From positions 1,922,001-1,986,000 of the forward strand of contig NC_021499.1 in assembly GCF_000412695.1 (NCBI RefSeq): 64,000 bases of DNA, given 5' to 3'. The notes beneath the pieces were generated by a model. The model was not told where the DNA came from. It saw nothing but the letters and a program-made list of their open reading frames with translations, and did no database searches. The position numbers and the translations under genes are program-made. Source of the stretch: Pseudomonas resinovorans NBRC 106553 (GTDB lineage: Bacteria > Pseudomonadota > Gammaproteobacteria > Pseudomonadales > Pseudomonadaceae). Each line of letters starts with the position of its first letter. Position 1 is the stretch's first letter. Of the stretch, positions 42,741-50,961 are shown piece by piece.

Positions 42741-43303
42741 AACTCGACCTCCTGCGCCACGGCGAAACCGAACGGGGCGGCGGCTTTCGCGGCAGCCTGG
42801 ACGACGCCCTGACCGAAAAGGGCTGGGCACAGATGCGCGCGGGCATCGAAGGGGCAGGCCCCTGGGATGTGCTGGTGAGCTCGCCGCTGCAGCGCTGCGC
42901 CGCCTTCGCTCGCGAGCTGGAACAGCGTCTCGGCCTGCCGTTGCACTTCGATGCCGACCTGCGCGAACTGCATTTCGGCCAGTGGGAAGGCCGCAGCGCC
43001 GCTGAACTGATGGAGGATCAGGCCGAAGGCCTGGGCCTGTTCTGGAACGACCCCTACAGCTTCACCCCGCCCGAGGGCGAAACCCTCCTGGACTTCGAGG
43101 CCAGGGTGCTGGCGGCCGGCGAGCGTCTGCTGGAGCGCTTCGTCGGTCAGCGGGTGTTGCTGGTTACCCATGGCGGCGTGATCCGTGTGCTGGTGGCCCG
43201 CGCCCGGCAATTGCCGCGGGCCCAGCTGATGCAAGTGGAGGTCGCCCATGGCGAACTGTTCCGCCTGGACGTGGGCGAGCACGGCCTGCGGGAACGCCCA
43301 TGA
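42737..43303 (+). CDS. Alpha-ribazole phosphatase (histidine phosphatase family)
   Basis: 188 residues. Phosphoglycerate-mutase-like fold: [14 protein letters not shown] at the N terminus with the phospho-accepting His, and the second His in [13 protein letters not shown]. By location it dephosphorylates alpha-ribazole phosphate, equivalent to Salmonella CobC; the same symbol is used for the decarboxylase in Pseudomonas, so none is given. ATG 42737 comes from the overlap with cobT. Confidence 0.9.
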   Translation: MKLDLLRHGETERGGGFRGSLDDALTEKGWAQMRAGIEGAGPWDVLVSSPLQRCAAFARELEQRLGLPLHFDADLRELHFGQWEGRSAAELMEDQAEGLGLFWNDPYSFTPPEGETLLDFEARVLAAGERLLERFVGQRVLLVTHGGVIRVLVARARQLPRAQLMQVEVAHGELFRLDVGEHGLRERP

Positions 43304-44028
43304 CCCCCCTGCTGATAGCCCTGCAGTTCCTCACCCGCCTGCCCGTGCGCCTGGCAGGCATGCCCGAGCCCCAGCAGGTCGGACGTTCGCTGCTGTTCTA
43401 TCCCATGGTCGGCTTGCTGATCGGCCTGTTGCTGCTGGGCGCCGCCTGGCTGCTGCAAGGGCACCCGGTGCTGCTGTCGGCGGCGCTGCTGCTGGTGCTC
43501 TGGGTAGGGTTGTCCGGTGGCCTGCATCTGGATGGCCTGGCCGACACGGCGGACGCCTGGGTCGGTGGCTACGGCGACCTCGAGCGCACCCTGGCGATCA
43601 TGAAGGACCCGCGCAGCGGCCCCATTGCGGTGGTGGTGCTGGTGTTGGTGCTGCTGCTGAAGTTCGCGGCGCTGGTGGCGTTGCTGGACGCCGGCCAGCT
43701 GTTGCCCCTGCTGCTGGCGCCCTGGTTGGCGCGGGGCATGCTGCCGCTGTTGTTCCTCACCACCCCCTATGTGCGTGCCGGCGGCTTGGGCCAGGCCCTG
43801 GCCGACCACCTGCCGCGCCGGGAGCTACCCCTGTGGCTGGCGATCCAGGGCGCGGCGATGCTGCTGCTCGGTTGGCCGGCCTGGGTGGCATTGACCGTGG
43901 CGATGGTGCTGTTCGCCTGGCTGCGAGGGCGCTTCCTGCAGCGCTTGGGCGGCACCACCGGGGATACGGCGGGGGCCATGGTGGAGCTGGTGGAGATGGC
44001 GGTGCTGGTGGCGGTGGCGCTGGTCTGA
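43300..44028 (+). CDS. cobS: Adenosylcobinamide-GDP ribazoletransferase (cobalamin synthase)
   Basis: 242 residues, polytopic membrane protein. Last step: joins alpha-ribazole to GDP-cobinamide. The metal-binding HLDGLADTADAWVGG motif and RTLAIMKDPRSGPIAVV are diagnostic, and hydrophobic spans follow throughout. Last gene of the cob run; overlaps the phosphatase by four bases. P. aeruginosa naming uses cobV. Confidence 0.95.
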   Translation: MTPLLIALQFLTRLPVRLAGMPEPQQVGRSLLFYPMVGLLIGLLLLGAAWLLQGHPVLLSAALLLVLWVGLSGGLHLDGLADTADAWVGGYGDLERTLAIMKDPRSGPIAVVVLVLVLLLKFAALVALLDAGQLLPLLLAPWLARGMLPLLFLTTPYVRAGGLGQALADHLPRRELPLWLAIQGAAMLLLGWPAWVALTVAMVLFAWLRGRFLQRLGGTTGDTAGAMVELVEMAVLVAVALV

Positions 44029-44061
44029 GTGGCCCGGCCATCTCTCATCCACATCTTTCGA

Positions 44062-44090
44062 TTGACGCTCCGGACTTTGCGGGTATATAC
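44062..44090 (+). promoter_or_regulatory. Sigma-70 promoter of the MarR gene with palindromic -10
   Basis: TTGACG (44062-44067) and TATATA (44084-44089) are 16 bp apart; the -10 is inside the perfect palindrome GTATATAC. Transcription would start near 44096, only two or three bases before the ATG at 44099. Confidence 0.6.
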
Positions 44091-44098
44091 ACGCATCC

Positions 44099-44512
44099 AT
44101 GTTGCCGACCCAATGCCTCTGCACCAAGCTGCGCCGCGCCACGCGAAACGTGACCCGGCTCTACGACGACGCCCTTGCCGGCGTCGGGTTGAACGTCGCC
44201 CAGTATTCGCTGCTCAAGCACCTGGCGCGCCTCGATCAGCCGAGCATCACCAGCCTGGCTGAGGCCATGGGGCTGGACCGCAGTACCCTGGGGCGCAATC
44301 TCAAGGTGTTGGAGGCCAAGGGCCTGGTGCAACTGGAAGGCGGCGAGGACCAGCGCAACCGCCTGGTGTCGCTGACGCCTGCCGGTCGCCTTGTGCTCGA
44401 GCAGGCGCTGCAGGCCTGGGAGCAGGTACAGCAGGACTTGGGGCAGCGCATCGGACCGGAGAATCGGGCGGCGCTGATGGCGCTGCTGGACGATCTGGAA
44501 CATATCGCCTGA
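44099..44512 (+). CDS. MarR-family transcriptional regulator
   Basis: 137 residues. Winged helix: LNVAQYSLLKHLARLDQPSITSLAEAMGLDRSTLGRNLKVLEAKGLVQLEGGEDQRNRLVSLTPAGR. Two cysteines near the N terminus (CLCTKLRRATR) are a feature of a redox- or ligand-sensing subgroup. ATG 44099 is the only start that keeps this segment. It precedes an MFS transporter by 43 bp and likely represses it. The strong promoter ends so near the ATG that the mRNA may be leaderless. Confidence 0.88.
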   Translation: MLPTQCLCTKLRRATRNVTRLYDDALAGVGLNVAQYSLLKHLARLDQPSITSLAEAMGLDRSTLGRNLKVLEAKGLVQLEGGEDQRNRLVSLTPAGRLVLEQALQAWEQVQQDLGQRIGPENRAALMALLDDLEHIA

Positions 44513-44555
44513 TCTTTCGCTGGAAAGCGGGTATCTACCCGGAAAGGATTTTTTT

Positions 44556-45761
44556 ATGACATCGGTATGGCGTACAAGCGGCTGGGTTCTTCTCGGGGCA
44601 TCGTTGATCCTGGCTTTGTCCCTGGGCATCCGCCATGGATTCGGGTTGTTCCTGGCTCCCATGAGCAGCGAGTTCGGCTGGGGGAGGGAGGTGTTCGCCT
44701 TCGCCATCGCCCTGCAGAACCTGATCTGGGGCCTGGCGCAGCCCTTCACCGGCGCCCTGGCAGACCGCTTCGGCGCGGCGAAGACGGTAATGGTGGGCGG
44801 CGTGCTCTATGCCCTGGGCCTGGTGCTGATGGGCTTTTCCGATTCGGCCTTGTCGCTGTCCCTGAGCGCCGGCCTGCTGATCGGCATCGGCCTGTCCGGT
44901 ACGTCCTTCTCGGTGATCCTGGGCGTGGTGGGTCGCGCCGTGCCGGTGGATCAGCGCAGCATGGCCATGGGTGTCGCCGCGGCTGCCGGGTCCTTCGGCC
45001 AGTTCGCCATGCTGCCCGGCACCCTCGGCCTGATCAGTTGGCTCGGCTGGTCCGCCGCCTTGCTGGCGCTGGGCCTGCTGGTAGCGCTGATCGTGCCGCT
45101 GGTGGGGTTGCTCAAGGATAATCCGCCGCCGTCCCAGGCCCATGAACAGAGCCTGGGCGAGGCGCTGCGCGAGGCCACCGGCCATTCGGGCTTCTGGCTG
45201 CTGGCTTTGGGTTTCTTCGTCTGCGGCTTCCAGGTGGTGTTCATCGGCGTGCACCTGCCGGCCTACCTGGTGGACCAGCACCTGCCGGCCTCGGTGGGCA
45301 CCACGGTGCTGGCGCTGGTGGGGTTGTTCAACGTGTTCGGCACCTACATCGCCGGCTGGCTGGGCGGGCGCCATGCCAAGCCGAAGCTGCTCACCGGCCT
45401 CTATCTATTGCGTGGCGTGGTGATCGTGGCGTTCGTCTACTCGCCGCTGAGCATCGGGAGTGCCTACGCCTTTGGCATGGCCATGGGGCTGTTGTGGCTG
45501 TCCACCGTGCCGCTGACCAACGGCACCGTCGCGACCCTGTTCGGTGTGCGCAACTTGTCCATGCTCGGTGGTATCGTCTTCCTGTTCCACCAGCTCGGCG
45601 CCTTCCTCGGCGGCTGGCTGGGTGGCTACCTCTACGACCACACGGGTAGTTATCAACTGGTATGGCAGATCTCCATCTTCCTCAGCCTGCTGGCCGCCGT
45701 GCTGAACTGGCCGGTGCGCGAACAGCCGGTGGCGCGCCTGCAGGCCACCGGAGCCGCATGA
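44556..45761 (+). CDS. Major facilitator superfamily transporter
   Basis: 401 residues, about 12 spans. Conserved loop 2-3 motif ADRFGAAKTV. The first half resembles OFA/CynX-like monocarboxylate or multidrug members (RHGFGLFLAPMSSEFGWGREVFAFAIALQNLIWGLAQP). Substrate unknown. GGAAAGGATTTTTTT precedes the ATG. Linked to the MarR gene upstream, and its stop overlaps the start of a 40-codon membrane ORF. Confidence 0.92.
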   Translation: MTSVWRTSGWVLLGASLILALSLGIRHGFGLFLAPMSSEFGWGREVFAFAIALQNLIWGLAQPFTGALADRFGAAKTVMVGGVLYALGLVLMGFSDSALSLSLSAGLLIGIGLSGTSFSVILGVVGRAVPVDQRSMAMGVAAAAGSFGQFAMLPGTLGLISWLGWSAALLALGLLVALIVPLVGLLKDNPPPSQAHEQSLGEALREATGHSGFWLLALGFFVCGFQVVFIGVHLPAYLVDQHLPASVGTTVLALVGLFNVFGTYIAGWLGGRHAKPKLLTGLYLLRGVVIVAFVYSPLSIGSAYAFGMAMGLLWLSTVPLTNGTVATLFGVRNLSMLGGIVFLFHQLGAFLGGWLGGYLYDHTGSYQLVWQISIFLSLLAAVLNWPVREQPVARLQATGAA

Positions 45762-45880
45762 GCCAGCGCCTGGGCTGGGGTTTGGGCGCTGTGCTGCTCT
45801 CCCTGTTGCTGGCCCTCGTCTGGTGGGGGTGGCAGCAGGGCGGGCTGGCATTGATGCAGCTAGGCATGAGCCTCTGCTGA
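45758..45880 (+). CDS. 40-aa single-span membrane protein coupled to the MFS gene
   Basis: ATG overlaps the MFS stop as ATGA. Product of 40 residues with one clear span (LGWGLGAVLLSLLLALVWWGWQQGGLAL) and a C-terminal Cys. Its 4-bp coupling to the transporter and lack of any other start suggest a small transporter-associated subunit or regulator. No family is recognised; a chance ORF cannot be excluded. Confidence 0.5.
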   Translation: MSQRLGWGLGAVLLSLLLALVWWGWQQGGLALMQLGMSLC

Positions 45881-45911
45881 TTGATAGGCGGGAGCGCACG
45901 CAGTAGCGTAG

Positions 45912-45929
45912 GTAGATCAGACGATCTAC
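45912..45929. promoter_or_regulatory. Inverted repeat before the glutathione peroxidase gene
   Basis: GTAGATC, AGAC, GATCTAC: a perfect 7-bp stem 13 bp before the ATG. It may be an operator or an RNA hairpin near the ribosome site. Confidence 0.4.
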
Positions 45930-45942
45930 ACCGGAGCCGCTC

Positions 45943-46509
45943 ATGAACGCCTTGCCCGCCCTGTCACTGTCACTGTCACTGTCGCTGCTCGTCCTGTTCG
46001 GTGGCCAGGTCCTGGCCGCCGAGTGCCCGACGCTGCTGCAGCACGAGCTGCCCAAGCTGCGCTCCAAGGAAACCATCGACCTCTGCCAGCGCTTCGCCGG
46101 CAAACCCCTGGTGATCGTCAATACCGCCAGCCATTGCGGTTTCACCCCGCAGTTCAAGGGGCTGGAAGCGCTCTACAAGCGCTATCAGGACCAGGGGTTG
46201 GAAGTACTGGGCGTGCCCTCCGACGACTTCAAGCAGGAAGCCGCCACCAGCGAGGAAACCGCCACGGTCTGCTACGTCAATTACGGCGTGACCTTCGCCA
46301 TGACCCAGCCGCAACACGTCACCGGTGACAAGGCCACGCCGCTCTACAAGGAACTGATCGCCCAGTCCGGTCAGTCCCCGCGCTGGAACTTCTACAAGTA
46401 CGTGGTGGATCGCCAGGGCAAGGTGATTGCTCATTTCTCCAGCCTGACCAAGCCGGATGACCCAGACCTGCTGAAGGCTGTGGAGCAGGCTCTGGACAGC
46501 AAGCCTTAG
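45943..46509 (+). CDS. Exported glutathione peroxidase-family protein
   Basis: 188 residues. Signal peptide (residues about 1-25) then a GPx fold with catalytic Cys in [19 protein letters not shown] and the conserved Asn-bearing [13 protein letters not shown]. Cys replaces selenocysteine and a periplasmic thiol peroxidase is expected, probably thioredoxin-like-driven. The signal core [10 protein letters not shown] is encoded by (CTGTCA)x3 plus CTGTCG at 45961-45984, a hexanucleotide repeat that could change copy number in frame. Confidence 0.9.
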   Translation: MNALPALSLSLSLSLLVLFGGQVLAAECPTLLQHELPKLRSKETIDLCQRFAGKPLVIVNTASHCGFTPQFKGLEALYKRYQDQGLEVLGVPSDDFKQEAATSEETATVCYVNYGVTFAMTQPQHVTGDKATPLYKELIAQSGQSPRWNFYKYVVDRQGKVIAHFSSLTKPDDPDLLKAVEQALDSKP

Positions 46510-46853
46510 TGGGTTTGTAGGAATAATCTGTTTTTTGCTGGTTGACTTGACTGTGCTAAAGTTTGCGCGCTTCCGATTTTTCGCAAGGATTTGCATATGG
46601 CTATCAAGGAATTGATGCGCCGCCCCCCTACCCCTATTTAGTTTCTGAATCCGTATCAGGCACAGCGCGACCGCGCGCCTGTGGCCGTTGGTTACGTGCG
46701 TGATTCCGTTCGGCGGCTTGCTCTAACCAAGACTTGTTCTAATTGGCTGGGTCCTTATGATGGCAAGCTGCCGTCGCGACCACGCAATTAGTAGTAAGTT
46801 CCCTGGGCATGACGAACGGTGCATCGCCGCTTTTTCCTACATGGAAGACATGA
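46510..46853 (+). promoter_or_regulatory. 344-bp leader of wzz with promoter-like and hairpin elements
   Basis: Contains TTGCTG (46535-46540) and TAAAGT (46557-46562) 16 bp apart, a 14-codon ORF with a good ribosome site (listed separately), and hairpin arms CAGGC/GCCTG at 46657-46681. The long untranslated part before wzz suggests leader-mediated control. No JUMPstart/ops motif was recognised. Confidence 0.4.
46596..46640 (+). CDS. Possible 14-aa leader peptide MAIKELMRRPPTPI
   Basis: ATG with AAGGA seven bases upstream (AAGGATTTGCATATG), 14 codons then TAG. The end RRPPTPI contains a Pro-Pro pair that can slow ribosomes in the absence of EF-P. It lies 213 bp before wzz and shortly after a promoter-like sequence, in the position of a leader peptide. 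Small size makes chance occurrence possible. Confidence 0.3.
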
Positions 46854-48152
46854 ATGAACGCCCCTATTGCCTACGCTCAGCGCAACCCCGACGAGATCGA
46901 TATCCTGGAATTGGTCAAGGACCTCTGGCGTCAGAAGGTTCTGATATTGGGGTTCGCCTTGCTGGCTGCCGTGCTAGGGGTGATCTACGCCCTGACCGCC
47001 ACGCCGCAGTACAAGGTGCAGAGCGTTCTGCGGCCAGCATCACTCAAGGACCTCGACCAGTTGAATGAGTCTCGTCTCTACTCATTGACGCCGAAAGCGG
47101 CGTTGAAGAGGGTGGGGGAGGCATTGGAGTCCTATGGCCTGAAGTTGCAGTTCCTGCAGGAGCATCCGGATCTCGTCGTCCAGTTGCGAGGGGAGTCTGA
47201 GTCCATGGACCAGCTGTTGGATCGCTTGAACCGCGATGGCTTCACCGCGCTGCGCCCGGATCCAAAAAAGCCGTCCGCTCCCTTCGAAGGTGTCAGTCTT
47301 ACCTATCCGGCAGGCGTTGATGGCGTGGCCTTGGTCAATGGCCTGGTCGCTGCGGCAATGACCCAGGAACAGCAGCGGATCCAGGATGATTTCGAGGTCC
47401 TGCGGGGTAACCGTCTGTCTCAACTGCAAAGTGCGATCGCGGCGGAACGCGCCCGTTATGTGGCCGGCAAGGAATCGCGTATCGCCAATCTGCTGGAAGC
47501 CAACGACCTGGAGAAACGCCTGCTTCAGGATGAGCTGAAAGTGTTGCGGCAGAAGCTGCAGGTCCGCCGACAGAACCGTATCAAGCAGCTGGACGAGGCG
47601 ATCCAGATCGCCGCTGAGCTGGGCATCGTCAAGCCGACTACGCCCTCCGCGCTGGGTGAAAGCGCCCGGGAAGGGCAGGGCAGCGTGATGCGTACCGAGG
47701 TCAACAATCAGCAGATTCCGCTGTACTTCATGGGTACCGATACCCTCAAGGCCGAGCGCGCCGCGCTGCAGTCCCGTCGTTCCGATGAGTTCACCGAGCC
47801 GCGCATCGCGGATATCCAGGCCAAGCTCAGCCTGCTGGCGAACAACCGTGAGGTGGAGGTACTCAAGCAGCGCGAGAACGAGGACCTGTTCTTCAAGGAC
47901 CTGGTCAAACTCCGTGGCGAGCAGGCGCGCCTGGAAAACCTGAAGGTCGATTTCTCCCGCTTGCAGTTGGTGCACATCGACCAGGTGGCGACCACGCCGC
48001 TGCGACCGATTGCACCGCGCAAGTCTCTGATCGTGGTGGTGGCCTTGGTGCTGGGCCTGATGCTGGGTGGTTTCATCGCCCTGGTTCGTAGCATCGTACG
48101 ACGTTCCCGGCATCCTGTGGACGCGGTGCGCGAGCTGCCGGTCTATTCCTGA
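46854..48152 (+). CDS. wzz: Wzz-family O-antigen chain length determinant
   Basis: 432 residues. Two membrane spans, about 32-51 (ILGFALLAAVLGVIYALTA) and near 395-415 (SLIVVVALVLGLMLGGFIALV), bracket a large periplasmic coiled-coil domain with RRQNRIKQLDEAIQIAAELGI. The C-terminal PLRPIAPRKSLIVVVALVLG is the usual Pro-rich motif before TM2. It sets polysaccharide modal length with Wzy polymerase. It resembles the Wzz2 type of P. aeruginosa. No O-antigen cluster is in the window; the gene lies between gpx and fadL genes that, from memory, are adjacent in PAO1. Confidence 0.9.
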   Translation: MNAPIAYAQRNPDEIDILELVKDLWRQKVLILGFALLAAVLGVIYALTATPQYKVQSVLRPASLKDLDQLNESRLYSLTPKAALKRVGEALESYGLKLQFLQEHPDLVVQLRGESESMDQLLDRLNRDGFTALRPDPKKPSAPFEGVSLTYPAGVDGVALVNGLVAAAMTQEQQRIQDDFEVLRGNRLSQLQSAIAAERARYVAGKESRIANLLEANDLEKRLLQDELKVLRQKLQVRRQNRIKQLDEAIQIAAELGIVKPTTPSALGESAREGQGSVMRTEVNNQQIPLYFMGTDTLKAERAALQSRRSDEFTEPRIADIQAKLSLLANNREVEVLKQRENEDLFFKDLVKLRGEQARLENLKVDFSRLQLVHIDQVATTPLRPIAPRKSLIVVVALVLGLMLGGFIALVRSIVRRSRHPVDAVRELPVYS

Positions 48153-48168
48153 GGTTTGGCCTTGCTAC

Positions 48169-48200
48169 AAAAAGCCAGTCAGTTCCCTGACTGGCTTTTT
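48169..48200 (+). terminator. wzz terminator
   Basis: AAAAAGCCAGTCAG, loop TTCC, CTGACTGGCTTTTT: a perfect 14-bp stem. The ISL3-family element is inserted directly in its T-tract. Confidence 0.9.
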
Positions 48201-48203
48201 TAT

Positions 48204-49508
48204 GGTTCTTCGCGGATTCAGGGGGAAGAGCGAGTTGACAGTCAGGGAAGTGGGTAGATTGGCAGTCGCCAAACGAACCAACCCCCACTCCCTGCTGCCG
48301 CCGTGAATCCTATTGATCTTGCCGCTTTCTGGCCAGGCTACGACGTCGTCGCCTGCTGCCAATCCGATCACCACACCCTGTTGATCAGCCTGGAGCCCCA
48401 AGCCGAGCGTCTACCGGAGTGTGGTCGCTGCCGCCAGCCCTGCCCGTTGGTCCATGAGCGGCGCATCCGTCAGGTGCGCGAGCGCGACTTGCTGGACCAG
48501 CGGGTGGTGCTCCAGCTGCCCGTGCGCCGTGTCGACTGCCTCACCTGCGGGCGCATCACGGAGCACATTGACTGGTTGGCGCCGACCTCCCGCTTGACCC
48601 AGCGCTTGCGGGTCTGGCTCGAAGGCTTGCTGCAGCTGCTGCCGATCAGCCACGTCAGCCGCCTCACCGGCCTGCACTGGCACACCCTCAAGACGCTCGA
48701 CAAGCGCCGCCTCGAGGCGGCCGTGGGGACCTTTGAGCCCGGTGAGGTGCGGCGGCTGGTGATGGACGAGTTCGCCCTGCACAAGGGCCATCGCTACGCC
48801 ACGGTGATCATGGATGCCGAGCGCACGCGGGTGTTGTGGGTCGGCCACGGTAATAGCCGTGAGGCGATCCGCCCGTTCTTCGAATTGCTCGGGGAGCACT
48901 GCCAGCAGATCGAGGCGGTGGCCATGGACATGAACACCGCCTTCGACCTCGAGGTGAAACGGCATTGCCCGCAGGCCGAGGTGGTGTACGACCTGTTCCA
49001 CATGGTGGCGCGCTACGGCCGGGACGTGATCGACCGGATCCGGGTCGACCAGGCCAACCGCCTGCGCGAAGACAAACCGGCGCGCAAGGTGGTCAAGCAG
49101 AGCCGCTGGCTGCTGCTGCGCAATCGCGAAAACCTCAAGGACGGACAGGCCGTGCAGTTGCAGGAATTGCTCGCGGCCAACCAGCCACTGGCCACGGCCT
49201 ACGTGCTCAAGGATGCATTAAAGGAAATCTGGTACGCCCCCAGTGTGCAGGACGGCTGGCGGCGCTGGCGTACCTGGCTGCGGCACGCCCGGGACAGCGG
49301 CCTCGCGCCGCTGCAACGCTTTGCCCGCAACCTGCGCAAGTACGCCCGGGGCATCCTCGCCAGCGCCCGCTTCCCCCTGCACACCAGTGTCCTGGAGGGC
49401 GTGAACAACCGCATCAAGGTGATCAAGCGCATGGCCTATGGCTTCCGCGACTCGGCCTACTTCTTCCTGAAAATCAAGGCCGCCTTCCCCGGGAAAGCGC
49501 GATGAACC
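48204..49508 (+). mobile_element. ISL3-family insertion sequence, 1305 bp, with perfect 8-bp target duplication
   Basis: Terminal inverted repeats: left GGTTCTTCGCGGATTCAGGG, right (complement) GGTTCATCGCGCTTTCCCGG, matching further in GGGGAAG. The flanks are TTTTTTAT at 48196-48203 and TTTTTTAT at 49509-49516, an exact 8-bp duplication as expected for ISL3. The intact ends, gene and duplication point to a recent insertion. Confidence 0.95.
48303..49505 (+). CDS. ISL3-family transposase
   Basis: 400 residues. N-terminal zinc-finger cysteines (CGRCRQPC and CLTCG), helix-turn-helix segment (ISHVSRLTGLHWHTLKTLDKRRL) and DDE-type core with VMDEFALHKGHRYATVIMD, VAMDMNTAFDLEV and the terminal VLEGVNNRIKVIKRMAYGFRD. 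Uninterrupted, so probably active. Encoded a few bases from the right inverted repeat. Confidence 0.94.
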   Translation: MNPIDLAAFWPGYDVVACCQSDHHTLLISLEPQAERLPECGRCRQPCPLVHERRIRQVRERDLLDQRVVLQLPVRRVDCLTCGRITEHIDWLAPTSRLTQRLRVWLEGLLQLLPISHVSRLTGLHWHTLKTLDKRRLEAAVGTFEPGEVRRLVMDEFALHKGHRYATVIMDAERTRVLWVGHGNSREAIRPFFELLGEHCQQIEAVAMDMNTAFDLEVKRHCPQAEVVYDLFHMVARYGRDVIDRIRVDQANRLREDKPARKVVKQSRWLLLRNRENLKDGQAVQLQELLAANQPLATAYVLKDALKEIWYAPSVQDGWRRWRTWLRHARDSGLAPLQRFARNLRKYARGILASARFPLHTSVLEGVNNRIKVIKRMAYGFRDSAYFFLKIKAAFPGKAR

Positions 49509-49554
49509 TTTTTTATTGGTCAGGCATCGTCAGGTTAAAGACCCTGAAAAGCAA

Positions 49555-49578
49555 AAAGCCCGGACATGTCCGGGCTTT
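49555..49578. terminator. Bidirectional terminator (24-bp perfect palindrome)
   Basis: AAAGCCCGGACA joined to TGTCCGGGCTTT with CCTTTTTCC on the + side and TTTTGC on the - side. It ends fadL transcription (from the right) and backs up transcription from the IS/wzz side. Confidence 0.88.
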
Positions 49579-49597
49579 CCTTTTTCCTGCCGCCTGA

Positions 49598-50866
49598 TCA
49601 GAAGCGATAGGTCAACTGGGCGCCAAGGCCATGGGCGCTGTTCTGGAAGGTCGCCTGATAGGCACCCTTGCTAGCGCTGACCTGATCGATCTTGGCGTCT
49701 TCCTCCTTGAGGTAGGAGTAGGCGACGTCGATGGTCATGTCGTCGTTGGGGCTCCAGGCGGCGCCCAGGCTGAAGATCTTGCGGTCGTCGCTGGGGATGC
49801 GCGGCGAGCGGAATTCGTTGCGTGTCGGCGTCTGGTCGTAGGCCAGGCCGGCGCGCAGGGTCCATTGCGGGTTCAGCTTGTACGCGGCACCCACGGCGTA
49901 GGACCAGGTGTCGTGCCAGTCCTGTTCTTCGACGATGGTGCCAAGGGCCGGGCCGAGCAGGCCGCCCACGCCCTTGTTTTCCACCCGGATCTCTTCCAGG
50001 CGGCTCCAGCGGGTCCAGGTGCTGCCGGCGTAGAGGGTCCAGGCATCGTTCAGGTCGTGGGTGACCGAGAAGTCCACGGATTCCGGGGTTTCCAGGTCAA
50101 GAGAGGCATCATACTTGCCCGCAGAGCTGCCCAGCACGAAGCCGCTGCCGGACACCGTGGTGTCGCCGCGCAGGGTGTAGTCCACCTTGGAGTGGTAGGT
50201 CAGGCCGAAGCGGGTGCGGGCGTCCAGCTCGAAGAGCACGCCGGCGTTGAAGCCCAGGGCGGTGTCGTCGCCCTTGACCTTGACCTTGCCGTCGTTGCTG
50301 CCAGGGGAGAGCGGGTTGAGCACGGCGGAGGTCAGTTCGCCCTCGATGCGGTTGATGGTGGGGCCGAAGCCGACCGACAGCTGATCGTTGATGCGGTAGC
50401 TGACGGTGGGCTGCAGGGTGATCACCTGCACCTCGCTCTTGTTGCCGAAGTAGCGGCCGGCGAAGCTGCCTTCGTAGTCGGTCATCAGGCCGAAGGGTAC
50501 GTACATGCCGAAGCCGACCGCCCATTTGTCATCGATCGGCTTGACGTAGTAGCCCATGGGCACGCCCACGGTGGGGACCATGTCGCCGTCGTTGGTGCCG
50601 CCGAAGGTGCTGCGGGCATCGTCGATGTCGGTCTTGGCGAAGATCACTGCAGCGCCGACGCTGACCTGCTCGCGCTTGAGGCGCGCCATGCCGGCGGGGT
50701 TGCCGAATACGGTGGTGGCGTCGTCGGCGGAGGACGAACGACCGGCGAAGGCGGTACCCATGCCGCTGATGCTCTGCTCATTGAGCGCGAAGCCGGAGGC
50801 CAGGCTATAGCTGGAAGCGGCGCTGACGGCGAGGGCGAGGGCGGTCTTGAAGACTCTGCTTATCAC
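49598..50866 (-). CDS. fadL: FadL-type long-chain fatty acid outer membrane transporter
   Basis: 422 residues. Signal peptide (ALALAVSAASSYSLASG), then the N-terminal hatch FALNEQSISGMGTAFAGRSSSADDATTVFGNPAGM with the NPA motif of FadL, and a 14-strand barrel ending in LGAQLTYRF. Takes up long-chain fatty acids by lateral diffusion. The upstream region has two palindromes that could bind a fatty-acid-responsive repressor. The gene lies next to the wzz/IS block on the opposite strand. Confidence 0.93.
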   Translation of the reverse strand: MISRVFKTALALAVSAASSYSLASGFALNEQSISGMGTAFAGRSSSADDATTVFGNPAGMARLKREQVSVGAAVIFAKTDIDDARSTFGGTNDGDMVPTVGVPMGYYVKPIDDKWAVGFGMYVPFGLMTDYEGSFAGRYFGNKSEVQVITLQPTVSYRINDQLSVGFGPTINRIEGELTSAVLNPLSPGSNDGKVKVKGDDTALGFNAGVLFELDARTRFGLTYHSKVDYTLRGDTTVSGSGFVLGSSAGKYDASLDLETPESVDFSVTHDLNDAWTLYAGSTWTRWSRLEEIRVENKGVGGLLGPALGTIVEEQDWHDTWSYAVGAAYKLNPQWTLRAGLAYDQTPTRNEFRSPRIPSDDRKIFSLGAAWSPNDDMTIDVAYSYLKEEDAKIDQVSASKGAYQATFQNSAHGLGAQLTYRF

Positions 50867-50961
50867 GATTGACTCCTGAACGGTGGTGCAAAGGCCGGCA
50901 CGCTAACAGGATTCCAATGGCCTGGCCAGCGTGGATACTTCCGGTAAAAGGTTAGGAAATA

